Assembly: GCA_023105745.1 (NCBI GenBank) | Contig: JALGQZ010000011.1 | Coordinates: forward strand, 17,882,975-17,946,974 | DNA length: 64,000 bases | Origin: Austropuccinia psidii | Taxonomy: Eukaryota; Basidiomycota; Pucciniomycetes; Pucciniales; Sphaerophragmiaceae | Direction of reading: 5' to 3' | In this document: piece after piece, positions 34,981-47,894 of the stretch | Numbering within the stretch: position 1 is the first letter of the stretch | How the letters are laid out: every line of letters starts with the position of its first letter | Translations under genes and position numbers: made by a program | Notes under the pieces: generated by a model | Databases searched by the model: none | Told to the model about the DNA's origin: nothing | What the model saw: the letters and a program-made list of their open reading frames with translations, nothing else

Positions 34981-35162
34981 GAGCAATAGAGTATTATTTC
35001 TAAGAGAGACGGTGATATAGTCCAACTCATATTGTCTCTATTCTGACATATTTAGCAAGTTGCATCTTTAAGAAATAATAATCAGATTGTATTACACCTG
35101 CACAAATAATTCAAAAAATGTTAACTTGTAACGGTGCTATACATTTATATTACTAAGTTATT

Positions 35163-37219
35163 GCAGAGCATCACCATTTGGCCTAATAACTGGAATGTCA
35201 AGTATTTTGAGGGCGCTAGTCTGCATCTTACTACAGCTTTTGAGCCAATCTTGATCAAATACCTGAAATGATGAGCCTTCCGAAATATCACCATCATCTG
35301 TCGATCGTAATTATGGCAATCTATCAATTGTTTTTTTTTACTTTTTTTTAATGCGATTGCAAAACTCTATGTCTCAATCCATTTTTAATACCAATTCATT
35401 AAATAACTGGGAGCGCCAGCGTAATCCCACTTTGCGGTAAACTTGACGGCCATTTTCCAGTACCTCTCCAGTATCTGAGCATACTTGAGGGTCATTGAAT
35501 TGTGATGCTAGAATGGGAAATTTAGCTGTATCACACCATTCACAACAGCGCTCACAGGTCTGCACATAATCAAGTAGATCATCATCAGTCTTTGCTCACA
35601 ATGAAGAAGAGATACATTAACTAACCCTTTGATGAATCTTTGTGAGCTTTTGATTCTCCTTCTTTTTAACCAAATACTCCGCATCCTTTTGAATAGACTT
35701 CCATTCTCTTTTCAAATAAGTGAAATATCGCTCCATTAAAGCTGCCACCACCCCATAATTATTATGATCCTTGTTCCAACAGTAATGATGATACTCGGTG
35801 CTGACCAGTGCAAGACAGAATGTACGGTAAAACACAATAGACATCAGCTCATTGAACAGATGTTGCCATGAGCTCTCCCAGTCCCAAGTGAATTGCTTTA
35901 GTCCTAGCTTGTGGAGCTCATTTTTGCAGTAGCTTTGGAAACCCTGAGACTGAACCTGTGTTGATGGCTCATTGAAAACATCCTCAGGGACATATCCGAG
36001 ATGACCAGCCACTTGAATTGCAATTTCACGCTCTTCTGTGCTTGGTGGTGCTGGTAGTGAGGAAAAATCCTTATCCCTAACTTTGAGTAGGAACAGGCAA
36101 TGTGCATGTACTGCTGATCTCATTCCATGGACATTCTCTGGAAGTTCTGGTTTCAGCCATTTTTGTTGCTCCTTCTGGCTTGCACGTTTTGCCACATTGT
36201 GAGCTTTACAAGCCTGGTTCCTTTGCTGTCTGACCTCGGATTGTTCAAGCATACTCTGGGCAAGGGGCATTTGAGGATGGGTGAACTCATTATTTGACTG
36301 AGTGCCATGCTCATGTTCCGTGAAATTGTCCCTCCTTCATTCATCATTTGTTTCCATTTGAGTCGGAGACATGTTCTCATCCTCATCATCCACCATTTTT
36401 TCTCTTGATGAACTGGCATGAGCTGTTCTTGGTTTGGAGGCATATGGATGATGACGTCCAGTGACTTTCTCTTTATTGACCAGAGGCAAAGATGCGTAAG
36501 CTTCATCACCTGCCATGCACATCATCAGTTAACACATCAAAAAATTAATGAAGACTGGTCATACTCACAATCTTCAATTGGCTCCTGAGATCGGACTGAC
36601 TTGCCTTTGGGTGCCATATCTAACCCATGAAACAAAAATATCAAATTGTGAAAAAGGTTATACTCCAAAATTAAAATGACTTACTTTGATGAAGAGCCAA
36701 TCCTGGATTTCCCTCCAACAGACCACTCCAAGTTACATTCTCCAATGTTCTTTTTTGTCACCCCCCATCCATGCGCCTTTCATCACCCACATGAACCTGA
36801 GATCCTGATGGAATATTGAGGGTTTGCTGTTTACTTTGGCCAAAGGGATCCTGGGATGCGACTGGATTCCGACCGGGATTAAGGAGGAACTCACATGGAA
36901 ATTTTGATTGGGGATTAGTGTGTGATGAGATTTGAGGTGTGCCTTCTGGCCCCTGAGACACATGCGCTTGTGTATTAGTGGGATTCGGGGGAATTGGAGT
37001 GACAGAAATATTTGGGATTGACCAAGTGCTTGAAGTTGGAGCCTTTGGATTGCCCACATCAATGTTAAGACCTGATACATTCATAGAGGATGCGATAGGG
37101 GTTGTGAGAGGAATTTTGGGACTCAATGGTGACTGTGTTTGAACATATTCTATGCTAGATTCACTATCTGAGTCATGAGCAGAACCTGAACGGGATTTAT
37201 GTGACTTGGAAGATGACAT
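35163..37219 (-). pseudogene. Unknown multi-exon gene, partner of tnp2
   Basis: ATG at 37219 begins a Ser/Pro/Asn-rich region (residues 1-150). Donors GTAAGT near 36682 and GTGAGT near 36570, and acceptors near 36621 and 36519, delimit exons. The main exon (36270-35617) is a mixed helical region with SSWQHLFNELMSIVFYRTF and REWKSIQKDAEYLVKKK. Exons at 35598-35374 (TCERCCEWCDTAKFP) and about 35340-35163 finish it. Lesions: in-frame TGA at 36337 and a frame break at the G-run near 36762. Similar hypothetical proteins are widespread in Agaricomycetes, but I know no function. It is divergent from tnp2, so it is probably the second gene of the same transposon. Confidence 0.55.
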
Positions 37220-38163
37220 AAGGGCCGAAAAAGTACAGTAATATTTTTAACTAGATAAAACACCTTGGTATTATGATAAAATAGAGTGATATGAGATGAA
37301 ATCTTTTCAAATTTAGAATAGTTGGAACTAAGTGTCTCGTGGAAGTCCAATAAGCCTCTTTTTAGGAGAATCCTCCCTGCCTCCTCTTGATCTCCTCCGC
37401 TTTGGTCGGAAACCACCCTGCACGGCCTACCACCATATAATGTAATATTCCCTTGATCTCAAAGGGGACCCATCATCCATAAGTAATCATATTAGGTAAC
37501 ATTTCCGCCTCCCCATTGTCACATTTTGTGAATTATCCAAACTGCCAATATATGCATTGAAATTCCACAGCATTGTACATCTGTAAAGGGGTATATTCAT
37601 GAAGGATTTACCCACAAAAGAGACATCACCTTTTCAAGAAAGGCAAGACAATCCAAATCACATTCCAACCAATTAAAAGCCTGCTGCACTCAAATCAAAT
37701 ACCAAGACTTCAGCTGCACTCCAACCCCTTATGTAATAGAGCTATATTGTTATGTCTGTAATAAAGTTTAAGCCATGTACGATGGCGTGCCAGCGTACAT
37801 GGTTTGAATGTCAATCCCCTCAAATTAATGTTGACACATACCTATTGCAACGCCCCTCAAGGGTCAAAACTGCAGTATCGCCATGTGTAGATAAAATAGA
37901 ATATGTATGATCATTGAGAAGCATGGCATTTTACCCAATTAAACTCCTAACCAATTCCGCCATCCAGATGAGACATGTTACACTCTATCAGCTGCAGCGC
38001 ACACACCATTACAAATGGGATAAAATTATCAGCTGGCTCAAATCATCTCCCCCTTCATAAATAATTACTCAATTTTTTTGCCAATTAATAACACTCCTAA
38101 ACAATTTCACATCAGCCATAGATATTTATACACAAACCAACCGTACTCCCAATTTCTGCAACA
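37220..38163. promoter_or_regulatory. Divergent promoter region between unknown gene and tnp2
   Basis: About 940 bp without a convincing ORF. It contains a perfect 9-bp inverted repeat CCATGTACG/CGTACATGG with a 12-nt loop (37773-37802), whose core recurs at 59901 and 61829. A position between two divergent transposon genes fits a control region or transposase site; this is inference. Confidence 0.5.
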
Positions 38164-38192
38164 ATGACAACCCACAACTATTCCTCAATGCA

Positions 38193-39631
38193 TGTCAGCC
38201 TGTGACTCAAAACCAGAGCACAAGCATGACAGCCAAAATACCATAAACCAATGGTATAGCCAAAATACCACCAAAGCATGGAACTGAGCCAAATTAGCTC
38301 AAAAGGTATCAAAAGAAAGAGGAAACTCACCTCTTCCTGAAAATATAAGTCCCATCACCATAGGACAAGAAATAACAAAGTTATTCCTGCTCAAAGTTAT
38401 TGCTGAGCATAAACCTTAATTTTCACCTCTCATCTAAAATCTAGAAGGAGAGGCTTAACCCCATCAAATGGGTATTCAAAATGAAGCTCTAAGCCAGGGC
38501 TATCCAATGGTACTAGCCAAACTGAGCTAGCACCAGTATTACTTGAGTTATGGTCAAATTCAGACCAAATAAGGGTGAATAAAACATTCACCTCTCATCT
38601 AACTTTTACAGTTTTAGTGTGAGATACTTAAAGTTGGGTCTTTTTGGAAAGAGCACAATCAGAGCTATCTGATGGTGTCATCCATTTCCTCATAGCTCAA
38701 CTACAACAGAAGTTATTGGCCAAACAAGCTTAATACAGCTTTTGCCCAAAACACGCCAATGTACAAAAACACTTGTACATGGGATAACTTTGCCATATTT
38801 AAGGATAACCTTGTCAAGTTGGGTACCATTGTATAGAGCTCATACAGGGCTATTCAATGAAACAACTTTGAGCTTGATATCTAATAAACTGACAGAGTTA
38901 TGACAATTTTAAGGTAAAAATCCCACCTGCTGTCATATACAGCCTTACCATGGGATAATACCCTATAACCATGAATATGAGGTGTCAAATAGACGAAGAG
39001 GCATGTTTTTACTTCAATACCTCATATTTCAGTCAATACTGGGGTCCCATACAGTTTCTGTACAGCATTCAACGCGTCATACACATCAGAATCAGGCTGT
39101 GAGGTCCCCAGATGAAACTTTTCACCCTGTATTGGTGAAAACTGCCCAGATGTGGTTTCAAAACCACATCTGAGCCCAATACAGGGTATACAGGCTGTTT
39201 GCAAACCACAAGCCTGTCATGAGGAGTGAAAAATCTTCACTTCCTCTACGTGAAAAGGTCTAATGACCTTTTCACCTCAATTTCAGGATAAAAGGAGGGC
39301 TTTTCACTGCCAAAACCCTTTCCTTATCCTGCTCTTGAATAACCTACGCAGTAAACTGTCAAAAACAGTTTTACTCTTGGTTAAATAATCAGGTATACTC
39401 TTAATTTAAAGTATTGTAGTCTTTATTATTGTAATCCAACAGGTAAAGCTGCACCCAGGGCTTTCAACAGCGCTCACCACCACTATATCTCTATAGTAAA
39501 GCCCTTTAAATCTTAAATTAAATCATTTATTATCAATCTTATCATCTTTTAAAACTATTCTTACCGTGTCACAGTCATAGTTAAAGCTTGTAAATACTCA
39601 TATACACCTTTATCATAGACTCAGCCTGACA
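38193..39631 (+). repeat. LTR of element C (5' LTR)
   Basis: 1439 bp. Near its 3' third lie strong hairpins: CCCTGTATTGG/CCAATACAGGG (39125-39135, 39176-39186) enclosing CAGATGTGGTTT/AAACCACATCTG (39147-39172), and GTGAAAAGGTC-TAAT-GACCTTTTCAC (39250-39275). The third hairpin co-varies with the solo LTR at 57824-57849. Confidence 0.95.
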
Positions 39632-39676
39632 TTTTGGGGGCCTGGCCATGTTTTTTTGACTTTTTGGACCTTAGAA

Positions 39677-40227
39677 GTAAGTCTTTTCTCTTTTTTATGA
39701 CTTATTAACCATTGTTTTTATCTTTTTTAGGCGTAATTTCTTTATTTAAATATATATATTATATATATTTATCCTTTTTTATACATACTCATATATTAAA
39801 GAGTATTATTCACGTGGCTAATACCCACTGAATTTAATTATTTTTTGGCGTGTTTTGTATATAAAAACACATAAGCCATCAATAAAGTCCTGTATTCTTG
39901 ACTGAATAAGGACACCTCTCACTGAAAAACCATCAGTTGAGGCGTGGTCAAGTGTATTGTTAATTCAATAACACTTGTGTACAAACCACTTTTACAGAGT
40001 ACACTTGCAAACCACAAGTGTATCTGTGGGATACTGGCACACAAACAGTGTGACAGGGCACCATAAGCTGTATTTTTGAGGTGAAATTGTTAATTCAATT
40101 ACACTGTCATTATACAAGGGCATATTGTAATAATATACAAGCCCAGAGGCCATTCTTAGACGTGCAAAACCAGCCATTTAAGAAGTCTTAACTGACATAA
40201 GCCCTCTTTTTTCCTGTTTTGATTCAG
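39677..40227 (+). other. Candidate first intron of element C
   Basis: Donor AGAA|GTAAGT at 39677 and acceptor TTTTGATTCAG ending at 40227. Removing it joins A(39676) to TG(40228) and so makes an ATG in frame with the accessory exon. Element B has the same acceptor arrangement. Confidence 0.6.
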
Positions 40228-40527
40228 TGGAAGAAAACTATATCCCACTTGAGACCCAGTCACAGGCCAACACACCAGTGACACCCTCAGAACCAGAGGG
40301 CAGCAAGGGTAAAGGAAAAAGGCTTAGTGAAGGCCTCATTACAGCCAAGAAGTGGACACCAATAGCCACTCAGAGGAGTAGAAAACCACAAAACTCTGCT
40401 TCAATACAAGTTAAACCAACCTTAACCACTTGTACAGGGAAGATTACAATTATTAACCCAGTTGTAACCTCCAAAGGCAAACTGCCCAAATCAGCAGATA
40501 ACAAATTTGTACAAGGCACAGTCAAAG
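40228..40527 (+). CDS. Element C accessory protein, first coding exon
   Basis: 100 codons after a spliced-in ATG (MEENYIPLE). Ser/Thr/Lys-rich, basic and probably disordered (KGKGKRLSEG, QRSRKPQN). It ends at AAAG|GTAAAT (donor 40528) in phase 1. Without splicing the frame ends at a TGA (40572-40574), one base before the Gag ATG at 40576, so termination-reinitiation is also conceivable. Equivalent to 18927-19076 in element B. Confidence 0.6.
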
Positions 40528-40595
40528 GTAAATACCCTAAGAACATAAAGTTTTTGACTGCTTGCAAACACTGATATGTCCCCTGCATGCCTCAG
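40528..40595 (+). other. Candidate second intron of element C, containing the Gag ATG
   Basis: 68 nt, GTAAAT ... CTGAT branch-like ... CTCAG. It holds the Gag-Pol ATG at 40576. Splicing removes that start codon and joins the accessory exon to the +1 frame. Confidence 0.6.
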
Positions 40596-43500
40596 AGACC
40601 TTGGCTTCCAAAAGAACCAGCCAGAGGATAGAGCAGGAATGTCTAGAATCAGAAGACCTGAAAGAAGCCACATTGGAAACAGTGGTGGATGGCAAAACAA
40701 TGAGGGAGATAATATCAACCTTGCCATTCACACTCCAATTCAACAGAAACCTCAAACCAGAGGACTGGAAGGATATGGATCAAGTTCTTCAAATCCACCA
40801 ACTCCTCAAAGATTTGTTTCAATGGAGCATGGACAACAAGAGGTTCAACCTAGCAACTCACTGGGCAGAACTGGGATCAAGTTGCCAGAAGATCTGTCTC
40901 AAAGAGATAGACTTCAAAGACCTTATGGTAATCACCAAGGGTTGGAATCCTACCAGGCAGAACAGACTCCTGGAGGCCAGGGCACAGAGGATAAGGGAGA
41001 ATCAAGCCACTATCCTAGCTATAGAAGAACAGTTGACCCATACAGGGCCTACTCAGATTCCTTCAGGTTCACAAGGAGCAAGCCAAATCAGCTCTCCAGT
41101 GGCTTCACACCATTCAGAAACCAGCAGATCAGTGGCCAAGAGTCACCATTCTTCACAATTCCAGGAAGTTTCCAGGAGAAGACAAGGCAACAAGGGCAAG
41201 AACAAAGCCTCCTTCAACCAGAGGAGGAAAGAGTCAGACCCCATGATCCAGAAGCTGTTAGATTTGGTAAAAGAAGTACACAAGAACCAGAAGTAGTTGT
41301 AAACCACTCTAGAATCAGTAGTCCTAGTAATAGAAACATTACCCCCACTCAGACTGAAAATAACATTATCACATCTGAGAGTAACATCAACAGTGACACA
41401 CTGTGGTTACAAATGTCCCAATATGCTGAGCAATCTGCAAAGCAGGCTACAGAATTTGCAGCTGCCCAAGAGAGGATGAGAAAAACTCAAGCCTCATTGG
41501 AGCAGATAGTTGAAAACCTTCAGGAAGGATATGCTCAACTGAGCAAAGCCTCTGAAGAAACCAACAAGAGACTGAATCAAGTCTCTGAAGAACAACACCA
41601 TAGTAGCAGGGACAGGGAGTGTCTGAACCAAGACATCAACAAATTGTTTGATGCCTACCATAGCTTTAAGCCCCAACCACAAGGCCAAGCTATAGAGAAT
41701 CCATATCAACCAGATGACATCAAACCAGATGCCATGTTGTTGAATAAGGCAATATCTCCATCACAATACCAGGATGGAGATGGCATGTCTTATTCAGAGA
41801 AGGAAGCCTTGAAACAGCTTCCTGAGGCCTCAAGCTGGCCCAAATTCTCTGGATCAGGAGAATATGATCATATGGAACTCATAGATTATATTGATGGACT
41901 CTTCATTGATGTACCAAGCATACCAGATTACTGGATCACTGCTAGACTAAATACTGCATTTAAAGGTCATGCAAGTATATGGTACACTGAAATGAAAGAA
42001 ATCCATGGCAGAAGGAACTGGCCATGGTGGAAGAGTCAAATAATCCAAAAGTACAGTAATGGAACTTGGATATGGCAAAAGACCATGTCATTTGAAAATG
42101 ACAAATACTCTGTGGACAAAGATCCATATGAGTGGTGTGTTAGACAGTCTAAAAGACTTAAAGCCATTGATCCTCAAATGAACATTCAAATGAGGAATCA
42201 TAAACTTCTGACACAACTGCCAGGAGAACTAGAGCATGCAGTAAAGTGCAGATGCAACCAAAATTGCACTCTAGATGACATAGCCAATACCTTACAAGAC
42301 ATAAGGAAGAGGACTAATATAGGGAAATTCACCCCATATAGAAGCAATAGTTTCAAAGAGAAACAACCTTTCAGGGTAGAGTTTAAAGACAAACCCAGAG
42401 AAAGAGTGGCAGAAGTGGCAAAGAAGAAGAATTCTTGTCACAATTGTGGTTCAACAGACCACTATGCCAACAACTGTCCAAAAGCAAAGAAGAAAGTCTA
42501 TGCTATAGAAAAAGTCCCTGAAGAAGAACGTCCAACAGAGGATTCTGAATCAGACTCTATGGGTGATGCCATCAGAGAACCATCTGATGAGGATCAAGAC
42601 CCAAGAGAGGAATTTCTAGTGGAATACCAAGAGGAAACCACACTAGAAATCCAGGATATACAGTTGGAAGCAGGCATGCCACAAGACACTGCCAACAAGA
42701 ACTTGTGTAAACACACACAAGATGCACAAACATTCCTGGTTACACCAACCAAAGGAATGGCATATATACATGGAACAGCCACAAAAATGACTGTATGTAT
42801 TGACAATGCTCAGCACCCACTGATCATTGACAGTGGAGCACACTGCTCCATAGTGGCCAGAAATTATCTGGATAACCACTTCCCAAACCGGGAAAAAGAA
42901 CTCTTGCCCACCAGGGCAAAGAACTTTAAGAGTGCATCTGGAAAGATGACCTCTATTGGGACAATTATCAAAGAGATAATTATCCCCCACAGAAAAGGTA
43001 ATATCAGACTCAACCCAGAGTTTGTAGTGCTTGAAGATGCCCACATCCAAGGGTTTTTACTGGGAACAGATTACCAGAGAATGTATGGCATAGATATTTA
43101 CAATAGTAAAAATAGACATATTAGCATTGGTACTAACAAGGAAAAGAAATTTTCTCTTGATATATACCAGATATCTTCTCAGGACCCACTGGAAGAACTT
43201 CTGAGAGAATTCAGAGAGGGACAGTTTAGCACTACCCTCACCAGTAAACAAAAACTAAGTTTACTGAAGATGCTGAGGAAGAATAGACCAGCATTTGCCA
43301 TTGGTGAAGAACCATTAGGCAAGATCAAAGGCCATGATATAGAACTATATCTGGATGTAGAAAGGCCTTATCCACCCATGTTAAGGAGACCTCCTTACCC
43401 AGCAAGTCTGGAGACCAGGAGAGAGATTGAGAAACATATCAATGAACTCCTGAACATGGATGTCATTAGGAAGATTGGACATAATGAAATAGTGGAAATC

Positions 43501-46431
43501 ACCACTCCTGTCCTAATCACCTGGCATGATGGCAAGTCTAGACTGTGTGGAGACTTCAGAGCCCTGAACAACTACACAAAAGCAGACAGGTATCCTATAC
43601 CAAGGATACCTCATGCCTTGGATAAATTGGCCAAAGCCAAATACATAACCAAGATGGATTGTATGAAAGGCTTCCACCAAAATGGAGTTAAACCAAACTC
43701 CATGAAATTACTCAGAATTATCTGCCATATGGGCATATATGAGTACACCAGGATGCCATTTGGCCTCAAGAATGCACCAGCCCACTTCCAAAGGATGATG
43801 GACACCATATTTCAAGAAGAAATAATGGAAGGCTGGATGGTAGTATACATTGATGATATCATTATATACTCAGAGACATGGGAAGACCATGTACAATACA
43901 TAGACAGAGTGCTAAGTAAATTTACACCCATCAATCTGAAAATTTCACTCAAAAAGTGTAATTTTGGCCAACAAGAGCTACTAGCTCTAGGACACAAAGT
44001 CTCAGGCCTCAGTCTGGAAATTGACCAGAACAAAGTAGCAGCAGTACTGCAAAAACCAGTACCAAAGAACATCAAAGAGATGCAATCTTTCCTTGGATTT
44101 GCTAGTTACTATAGAAACCACATCAAAAACTTTGCCCACATAACCAGTAGTTTATACAAGTTATGCTCAAAGGATGTAGTTTTTGAAATAACCAAGGAAA
44201 GGAGGGATGCATATGAGAGGATCAAATATGAACTCACTAATGCACCTGTACTCATCTTGCCTGACTTTGAACTACCATTCAAGTTATATATAGATGCAGC
44301 ATGCAGCCAAGGCTTGGGAGCAGCCCTTCACCAAAGACAGATTGTGGATGGTGAACCAAGGGAAGGTGTAATATGTTACATCTCCAGGCAGCTGAAAGAT
44401 TCAGAAGCCAGGTATGGGGCCACCCAAACAGAATGTTTATGTCTAGTCTGGGCTCTAGAAAAACTCCATTACTATTTGGAGGGTGCAGTCTTTGAAGTCT
44501 ACACAGACTGCACAGCCTTGAAGTCTTTACTAAACATGAAGACTACTAATAGACACATGCTGAGATGGCAAATAGCCATCCAGGAGTATAGAGGGAACAT
44601 GACCATCATATACAAGGAAGGTAAAAGCCATACCAATGCAGATGGCCTTAGCAGATGGCCACTGGACAATGTCAAAAGCAATCCAGCTTATGACCCTGAA
44701 GTTGCTGCAAAAATTCCTATCCATTTTATGGAAATAGATAGGAAGAAGAACTTCAGATTCTCTGAATGGGCACCAGGGAGTGGTACCCTTGACAGTGGAA
44801 ACACTGATTCAGAAGGGACAGAAACCCCCATACTGGGGATAAGTACCTCAGAACTGCACAATGAATTCTTCAATGCAGTATTGAAATCTTATACTAAACA
44901 CAAACAGTGTAGCATACTACTCCAACTCCTTCAACAAAAATACAGGAGCCCAGAACTGGAAACCCAGCTGGAGGAACCCTGGTTGAGGGCCTATAAGGAC
45001 AATAAATTCTTCCTTATAGATGGCCTGATTTATCACAGAGACAAGCACACCAGTGCACTCACAGTGATAGACAGAGACCACATCTCTTTAATCCTGCAGG
45101 AATGCCATGACTGCCCCTACATGGGACACATGAGTGAGGACAGGACTAAGGAGAGGGTAGCAAGCACATCTTGGTGGCCCAAGTGGGAGCAAGAGTTGAG
45201 TGAATACATCAACACTTGTGAAAGATGCCAAAAGGCAAATAGAAAACATGGGAAGAAATATGGGTTGCTTCAACACATAGAAGAACCCAAACACCCATGG
45301 GAAACCATCAACATGGACTGGGTCACAGGACTTGTCCCAGGGGGCAAAGAAAACTACAATGCCTGCTTAATCATAGTTGATAGGTTCAGCAAGAGCATGA
45401 GATGTCTACCATGCCATAAAGAGGACACAGCCATGGACACTGCTCTGTTATTTTGGAATAACATCATATCCACCTGTGGAGTCCCTAAGATCATAATTAG
45501 TGACAGGGACCCAAAATTTACATCTGAATTTTGGACCAATTTATATGACATGCTTGGCACCAAGCTTGCTTTTTCCACAGCTTACCATCCACAAACAGAT
45601 GGCCTAGCTGAGAGGATGATCCAAACAATGGAGGACATCCTCAGGAGGTTCTGTGCCTATGGCATGGAATACAAGGACCATGAGGGATATACCCATGATT
45701 GGGTCACCCTCTTACCAGCAGTCCAACTGGCTTATAATACAAGCCAGCACTCTACCACAGGAAAAACACCTGCACTGGTAGAGAAAGGGTGGAATCCCCT
45801 GTTGCCTGTAGATCACTTGAAGAAAAATCTTCTGACCATCCACCCCACAGCCAAAGACTTCCATGATATTTGGAAGAAAGCCTGTGATACTGCTGCCAAA
45901 TGCATAGCTGAGGCCAAAGAGTACAACAAGCAAAGGTGGGACAAGTCACATATGGAACCTGACTTCAAGGAAGGGGACCAGGTGTTAGTGTCTACACTGA
46001 ACTTTAACAACCTCAAAGGACCTAAGACAATGAGAGACTCATTTGTAGGGCCCTTCACTATCATTAAGTTGATAGGGAGGAATGCAGTAGAGGTCAAGCT
46101 CACTGAGGAGGTTTCTAGGAAACACCCAGTCTTTCCAGTGAGCCTGGTCAAACCATACTTCCAAACAGAGGAGGATAAATTCCCCTCCAGGAAGAAAAAC
46201 ATTACTCCACCAGAAATAGTGGAAGTAGAAGACTCTCCTGGACCTGTGAGTAAAATCATCAGGGCCAGAAAAATCAGACTTAATGGGAAGGATCAGAGAC
46301 AATATCTAGTCAGATTCAAGAACCAGACAGCTGACAAAGACAAATGGTTGGCAGAGGATGCCATACCAGATGGGAACCTTCATTTAAGGAGATTCAGAGC
46401 CTCTAGGAGGACTGAACAGTCTCATCAATGA
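40576..46431 (+). CDS. gag-pol: Element C Gag-Pol polyprotein with chromodomain
   Basis: 1951 codons without a stop. Residues 1-240 overlap the accessory frame. A Gag domain ([23 protein letters not shown]) lies at about 415-580, a CCHC knuckle [14 protein letters not shown] near 622, retropepsin IDSGAHC near 750, RT with MPFG and YIDDIII near 1090, RNase H with DGLSRW near 1360, integrase [11 protein letters not shown] ... CERCQ with MDWVTGL, SDRDPKF and DGLAERM from about 1510, and a chromodomain-like C-terminus (YLVRFKNQ ... DKWLAEDAI). Gag and Pol are in one frame, unlike element B. The start is the first ATG of unspliced RNA in this frame. All catalytic residues are in place, so it may be active. 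Confidence 0.95.
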   Translation: MSPACLRDLGFQKNQPEDRAGMSRIRRPERSHIGNSGGWQNNEGDNINLAIHTPIQQKPQTRGLEGYGSSSSNPPTPQRFVSMEHGQQEVQPSNSLGRTGIKLPEDLSQRDRLQRPYGNHQGLESYQAEQTPGGQGTEDKGESSHYPSYRRTVDPYRAYSDSFRFTRSKPNQLSSGFTPFRNQQISGQESPFFTIPGSFQEKTRQQGQEQSLLQPEEERVRPHDPEAVRFGKRSTQEPEVVVNHSRISSPSNRNITPTQTENNIITSESNINSDTLWLQMSQYAEQSAKQATEFAAAQERMRKTQASLEQIVENLQEGYAQLSKASEETNKRLNQVSEEQHHSSRDRECLNQDINKLFDAYHSFKPQPQGQAIENPYQPDDIKPDAMLLNKAISPSQYQDGDGMSYSEKEALKQLPEASSWPKFSGSGEYDHMELIDYIDGLFIDVPSIPDYWITARLNTAFKGHASIWYTEMKEIHGRRNWPWWKSQIIQKYSNGTWIWQKTMSFENDKYSVDKDPYEWCVRQSKRLKAIDPQMNIQMRNHKLLTQLPGELEHAVKCRCNQNCTLDDIANTLQDIRKRTNIGKFTPYRSNSFKEKQPFRVEFKDKPRERVAEVAKKKNSCHNCGSTDHYANNCPKAKKKVYAIEKVPEEERPTEDSESDSMGDAIREPSDEDQDPREEFLVEYQEETTLEIQDIQLEAGMPQDTANKNLCKHTQDAQTFLVTPTKGMAYIHGTATKMTVCIDNAQHPLIIDSGAHCSIVARNYLDNHFPNREKELLPTRAKNFKSASGKMTSIGTIIKEIIIPHRKGNIRLNPEFVVLEDAHIQGFLLGTDYQRMYGIDIYNSKNRHISIGTNKEKKFSLDIYQISSQDPLEELLREFREGQFSTTLTSKQKLSLLKMLRKNRPAFAIGEEPLGKIKGHDIELYLDVERPYPPMLRRPPYPASLETRREIEKHINELLNMDVIRKIGHNEIVEITTPVLITWHDGKSRLCGDFRALNNYTKADRYPIPRIPHALDKLAKAKYITKMDCMKGFHQNGVKPNSMKLLRIICHMGIYEYTRMPFGLKNAPAHFQRMMDTIFQEEIMEGWMVVYIDDIIIYSETWEDHVQYIDRVLSKFTPINLKISLKKCNFGQQELLALGHKVSGLSLEIDQNKVAAVLQKPVPKNIKEMQSFLGFASYYRNHIKNFAHITSSLYKLCSKDVVFEITKERRDAYERIKYELTNAPVLILPDFELPFKLYIDAACSQGLGAALHQRQIVDGEPREGVICYISRQLKDSEARYGATQTECLCLVWALEKLHYYLEGAVFEVYTDCTALKSLLNMKTTNRHMLRWQIAIQEYRGNMTIIYKEGKSHTNADGLSRWPLDNVKSNPAYDPEVAAKIPIHFMEIDRKKNFRFSEWAPGSGTLDSGNTDSEGTETPILGISTSELHNEFFNAVLKSYTKHKQCSILLQLLQQKYRSPELETQLEEPWLRAYKDNKFFLIDGLIYHRDKHTSALTVIDRDHISLILQECHDCPYMGHMSEDRTKERVASTSWWPKWEQELSEYINTCERCQKANRKHGKKYGLLQHIEEPKHPWETINMDWVTGLVPGGKENYNACLIIVDRFSKSMRCLPCHKEDTAMDTALLFWNNIISTCGVPKIIISDRDPKFTSEFWTNLYDMLGTKLAFSTAYHPQTDGLAERMIQTMEDILRRFCAYGMEYKDHEGYTHDWVTLLPAVQLAYNTSQHSTTGKTPALVEKGWNPLLPVDHLKKNLLTIHPTAKDFHDIWKKACDTAAKCIAEAKEYNKQRWDKSHMEPDFKEGDQVLVSTLNFNNLKGPKTMRDSFVGPFTIIKLIGRNAVEVKLTEEVSRKHPVFPVSLVKPYFQTEEDKFPSRKKNITPPEIVEVEDSPGPVSKIIRARKIRLNGKDQRQYLVRFKNQTADKDKWLAEDAIPDGNLHLRRFRASRRTEQSHQ
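40596..41296 (+). CDS. Element C accessory protein, second exon (overlaps gag, +1 frame)
   Basis: 233 codons in the frame set by the spliced upstream exon. It has no ATG until well inside, which supports entry by splicing. The product is predicted mostly helical ([59 protein letters not shown]), then a Ser/Gln-rich linker and a basic end. It matches 18159-18605 of element B. The overlapping Gag reading is Gln/Ser/Pro-rich without recognisable structure. Proteins of this type are common in Agaricomycetes, function unknown to me. Confidence 0.7.
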
Positions 46432-46455
46432 TGAGCCTTTTTTAGAGGGAGGGTA

Positions 46456-47894
46456 TGTCAGCCTGTGACTCAAAACCAGAGCACAAGCATGACAGCCAAA
46501 ATACCATAAACCAATGGTATAGCCAAAATACCACCAAAACATGGAACTGAGCCAAATTAGCTCAAAAGGTATCAAAAGAAAGAGGAAACTCACCTCTTCC
46601 TGAAAATATAATTCCCATCACCATAGGACAAGAAATAACAAAGTTATTCCTGCTCAAAGTTATTGCTGAGCATAAACCTTAATTTTCACCTCTCATCTAA
46701 AATCTAGAAGGAGAGGCTTAACCCCATCAAATGGGTATTCAAAATAAAGCTCTAAGCCAGGGCTATCCAATGGTACTAGCCAAACTGAGCTAGCACCAGT
46801 ATTACTTGAGTTATGGTCAAATTCAGACCAAATAAGGGTGAATAAAACATTCACCTCTCATCTAACTTTTACAGTTTTAGTGTGAGATACTTAAAGTTGG
46901 GTCTTTTTGGAAAGAGCACAATCAGGGCTATCTGATGGTGTCATCCATTTCCCCATATCCCAACTAGAACAGAAGTTATTGGCCAAACAAGCTTAATACA
47001 GCTTTTGCCCAAAACACGCCAATGTACAAAAACACTTGTACATGGGATAACTTTGCCATATTTAAGGATAACCTTGTCAAGCTGGGTACCATTGTATAGA
47101 GCTCATACAGGGCTATTCAATGAACCAACGTTGAGCTTGATATCTCATAAACTGACAGAGTTATGAAAATTTTAAGGTAAAAATCCCACCTGCTGTCATA
47201 TACAGCCTTACCATGGGATAATACCCTATAACCATGAATATGAGGTGTCAAATAGACGAAGAAGCATGATTTTACTTCAATACCTCATATTTCAGTCAAT
47301 ACTGGGGTCCCATACAGTTTCTGTACAGCATTCTACGCGTCATACACGTCAGAATCAGGCTGTGAGGTCCCCAGATGAAAATTTTCACCCTGTATTGGTG
47401 AAAACTGCCCAGATGTGGTTTCAAAACCACATCTGAGCCCAATACAGGGTATACAGGCTGTTTGCAAACCACAAGCCTGTCATGAGGAGTGAAAAATCTT
47501 CACTTCCTCTACGTGAAAAGGTCTAATGACCTTTTCACCTCAATTTCAGGATAAAAGGAGGGCTTTTCACTGCCAAAACCCTTTCCTTATCCTACTCTTG
47601 AATAAACTACGTAGTAAACTGTCAAAAACAGTTTTACTCTTGGTTAAATAATCAGGTATACTCTTAATTTAAAGTATTGTAGTCTTTATTATTGTAATCC
47701 AACAGGTAAAGCTGCACCCAGGGCTTTCAACAGCGCTCACCACCACTATATCTCTATAGTAAAGCCCTTTAAATCTTAAATTAAATCATTTATTATCAAT
47801 CTTATCATCTTTTAAAACTATTCTTACCGTGTCACAGTCATAGTTAAAGCTTGTAAATACTCATATACACCTTTATCATAGACTCAGCCTGACA
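46456..47894 (+). repeat. LTR of element C (3' LTR)
   Basis: 1439 bp, same length as the 5' LTR, with scattered substitutions, including several in 46920-47160. The hairpins described for the 5' LTR are kept. Confidence 0.95.

Larger units (their letters stand above)
38193..47894 (+). mobile_element. Element C: chromodomain Ty3/gypsy retrotransposon inside tnp2
   Basis: LTRs 38193-39631 and 46456-47894, both 1439 bp (TGTCAG ... CTGACA). Flanks ATGCA and ATGCG agree at four of five bases, a probable 5-bp target duplication. Primer-site-like TGGGGGCCTGGCC at 39635 and purine tract AGAGGGAGGG just before the 3' LTR (46444-46453). Gag-Pol is intact (40576-46431), with an accessory frame and two candidate introns upstream. 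More GC-rich than element B, but the same family by protein and layout. Confidence 0.95.

Noticed and set aside
36758..37080. Overlapping minus-strand frames as two genes
   Set aside because: One is the real Ser/Pro-rich exon; the other is a shadow apart from its last few codons, which continue the exon after the G-run frame break.
43000..46600. Minus-strand frames of 60-150 codons across element C
   Set aside because: Antisense shadows of the continuous Gag-Pol frame.
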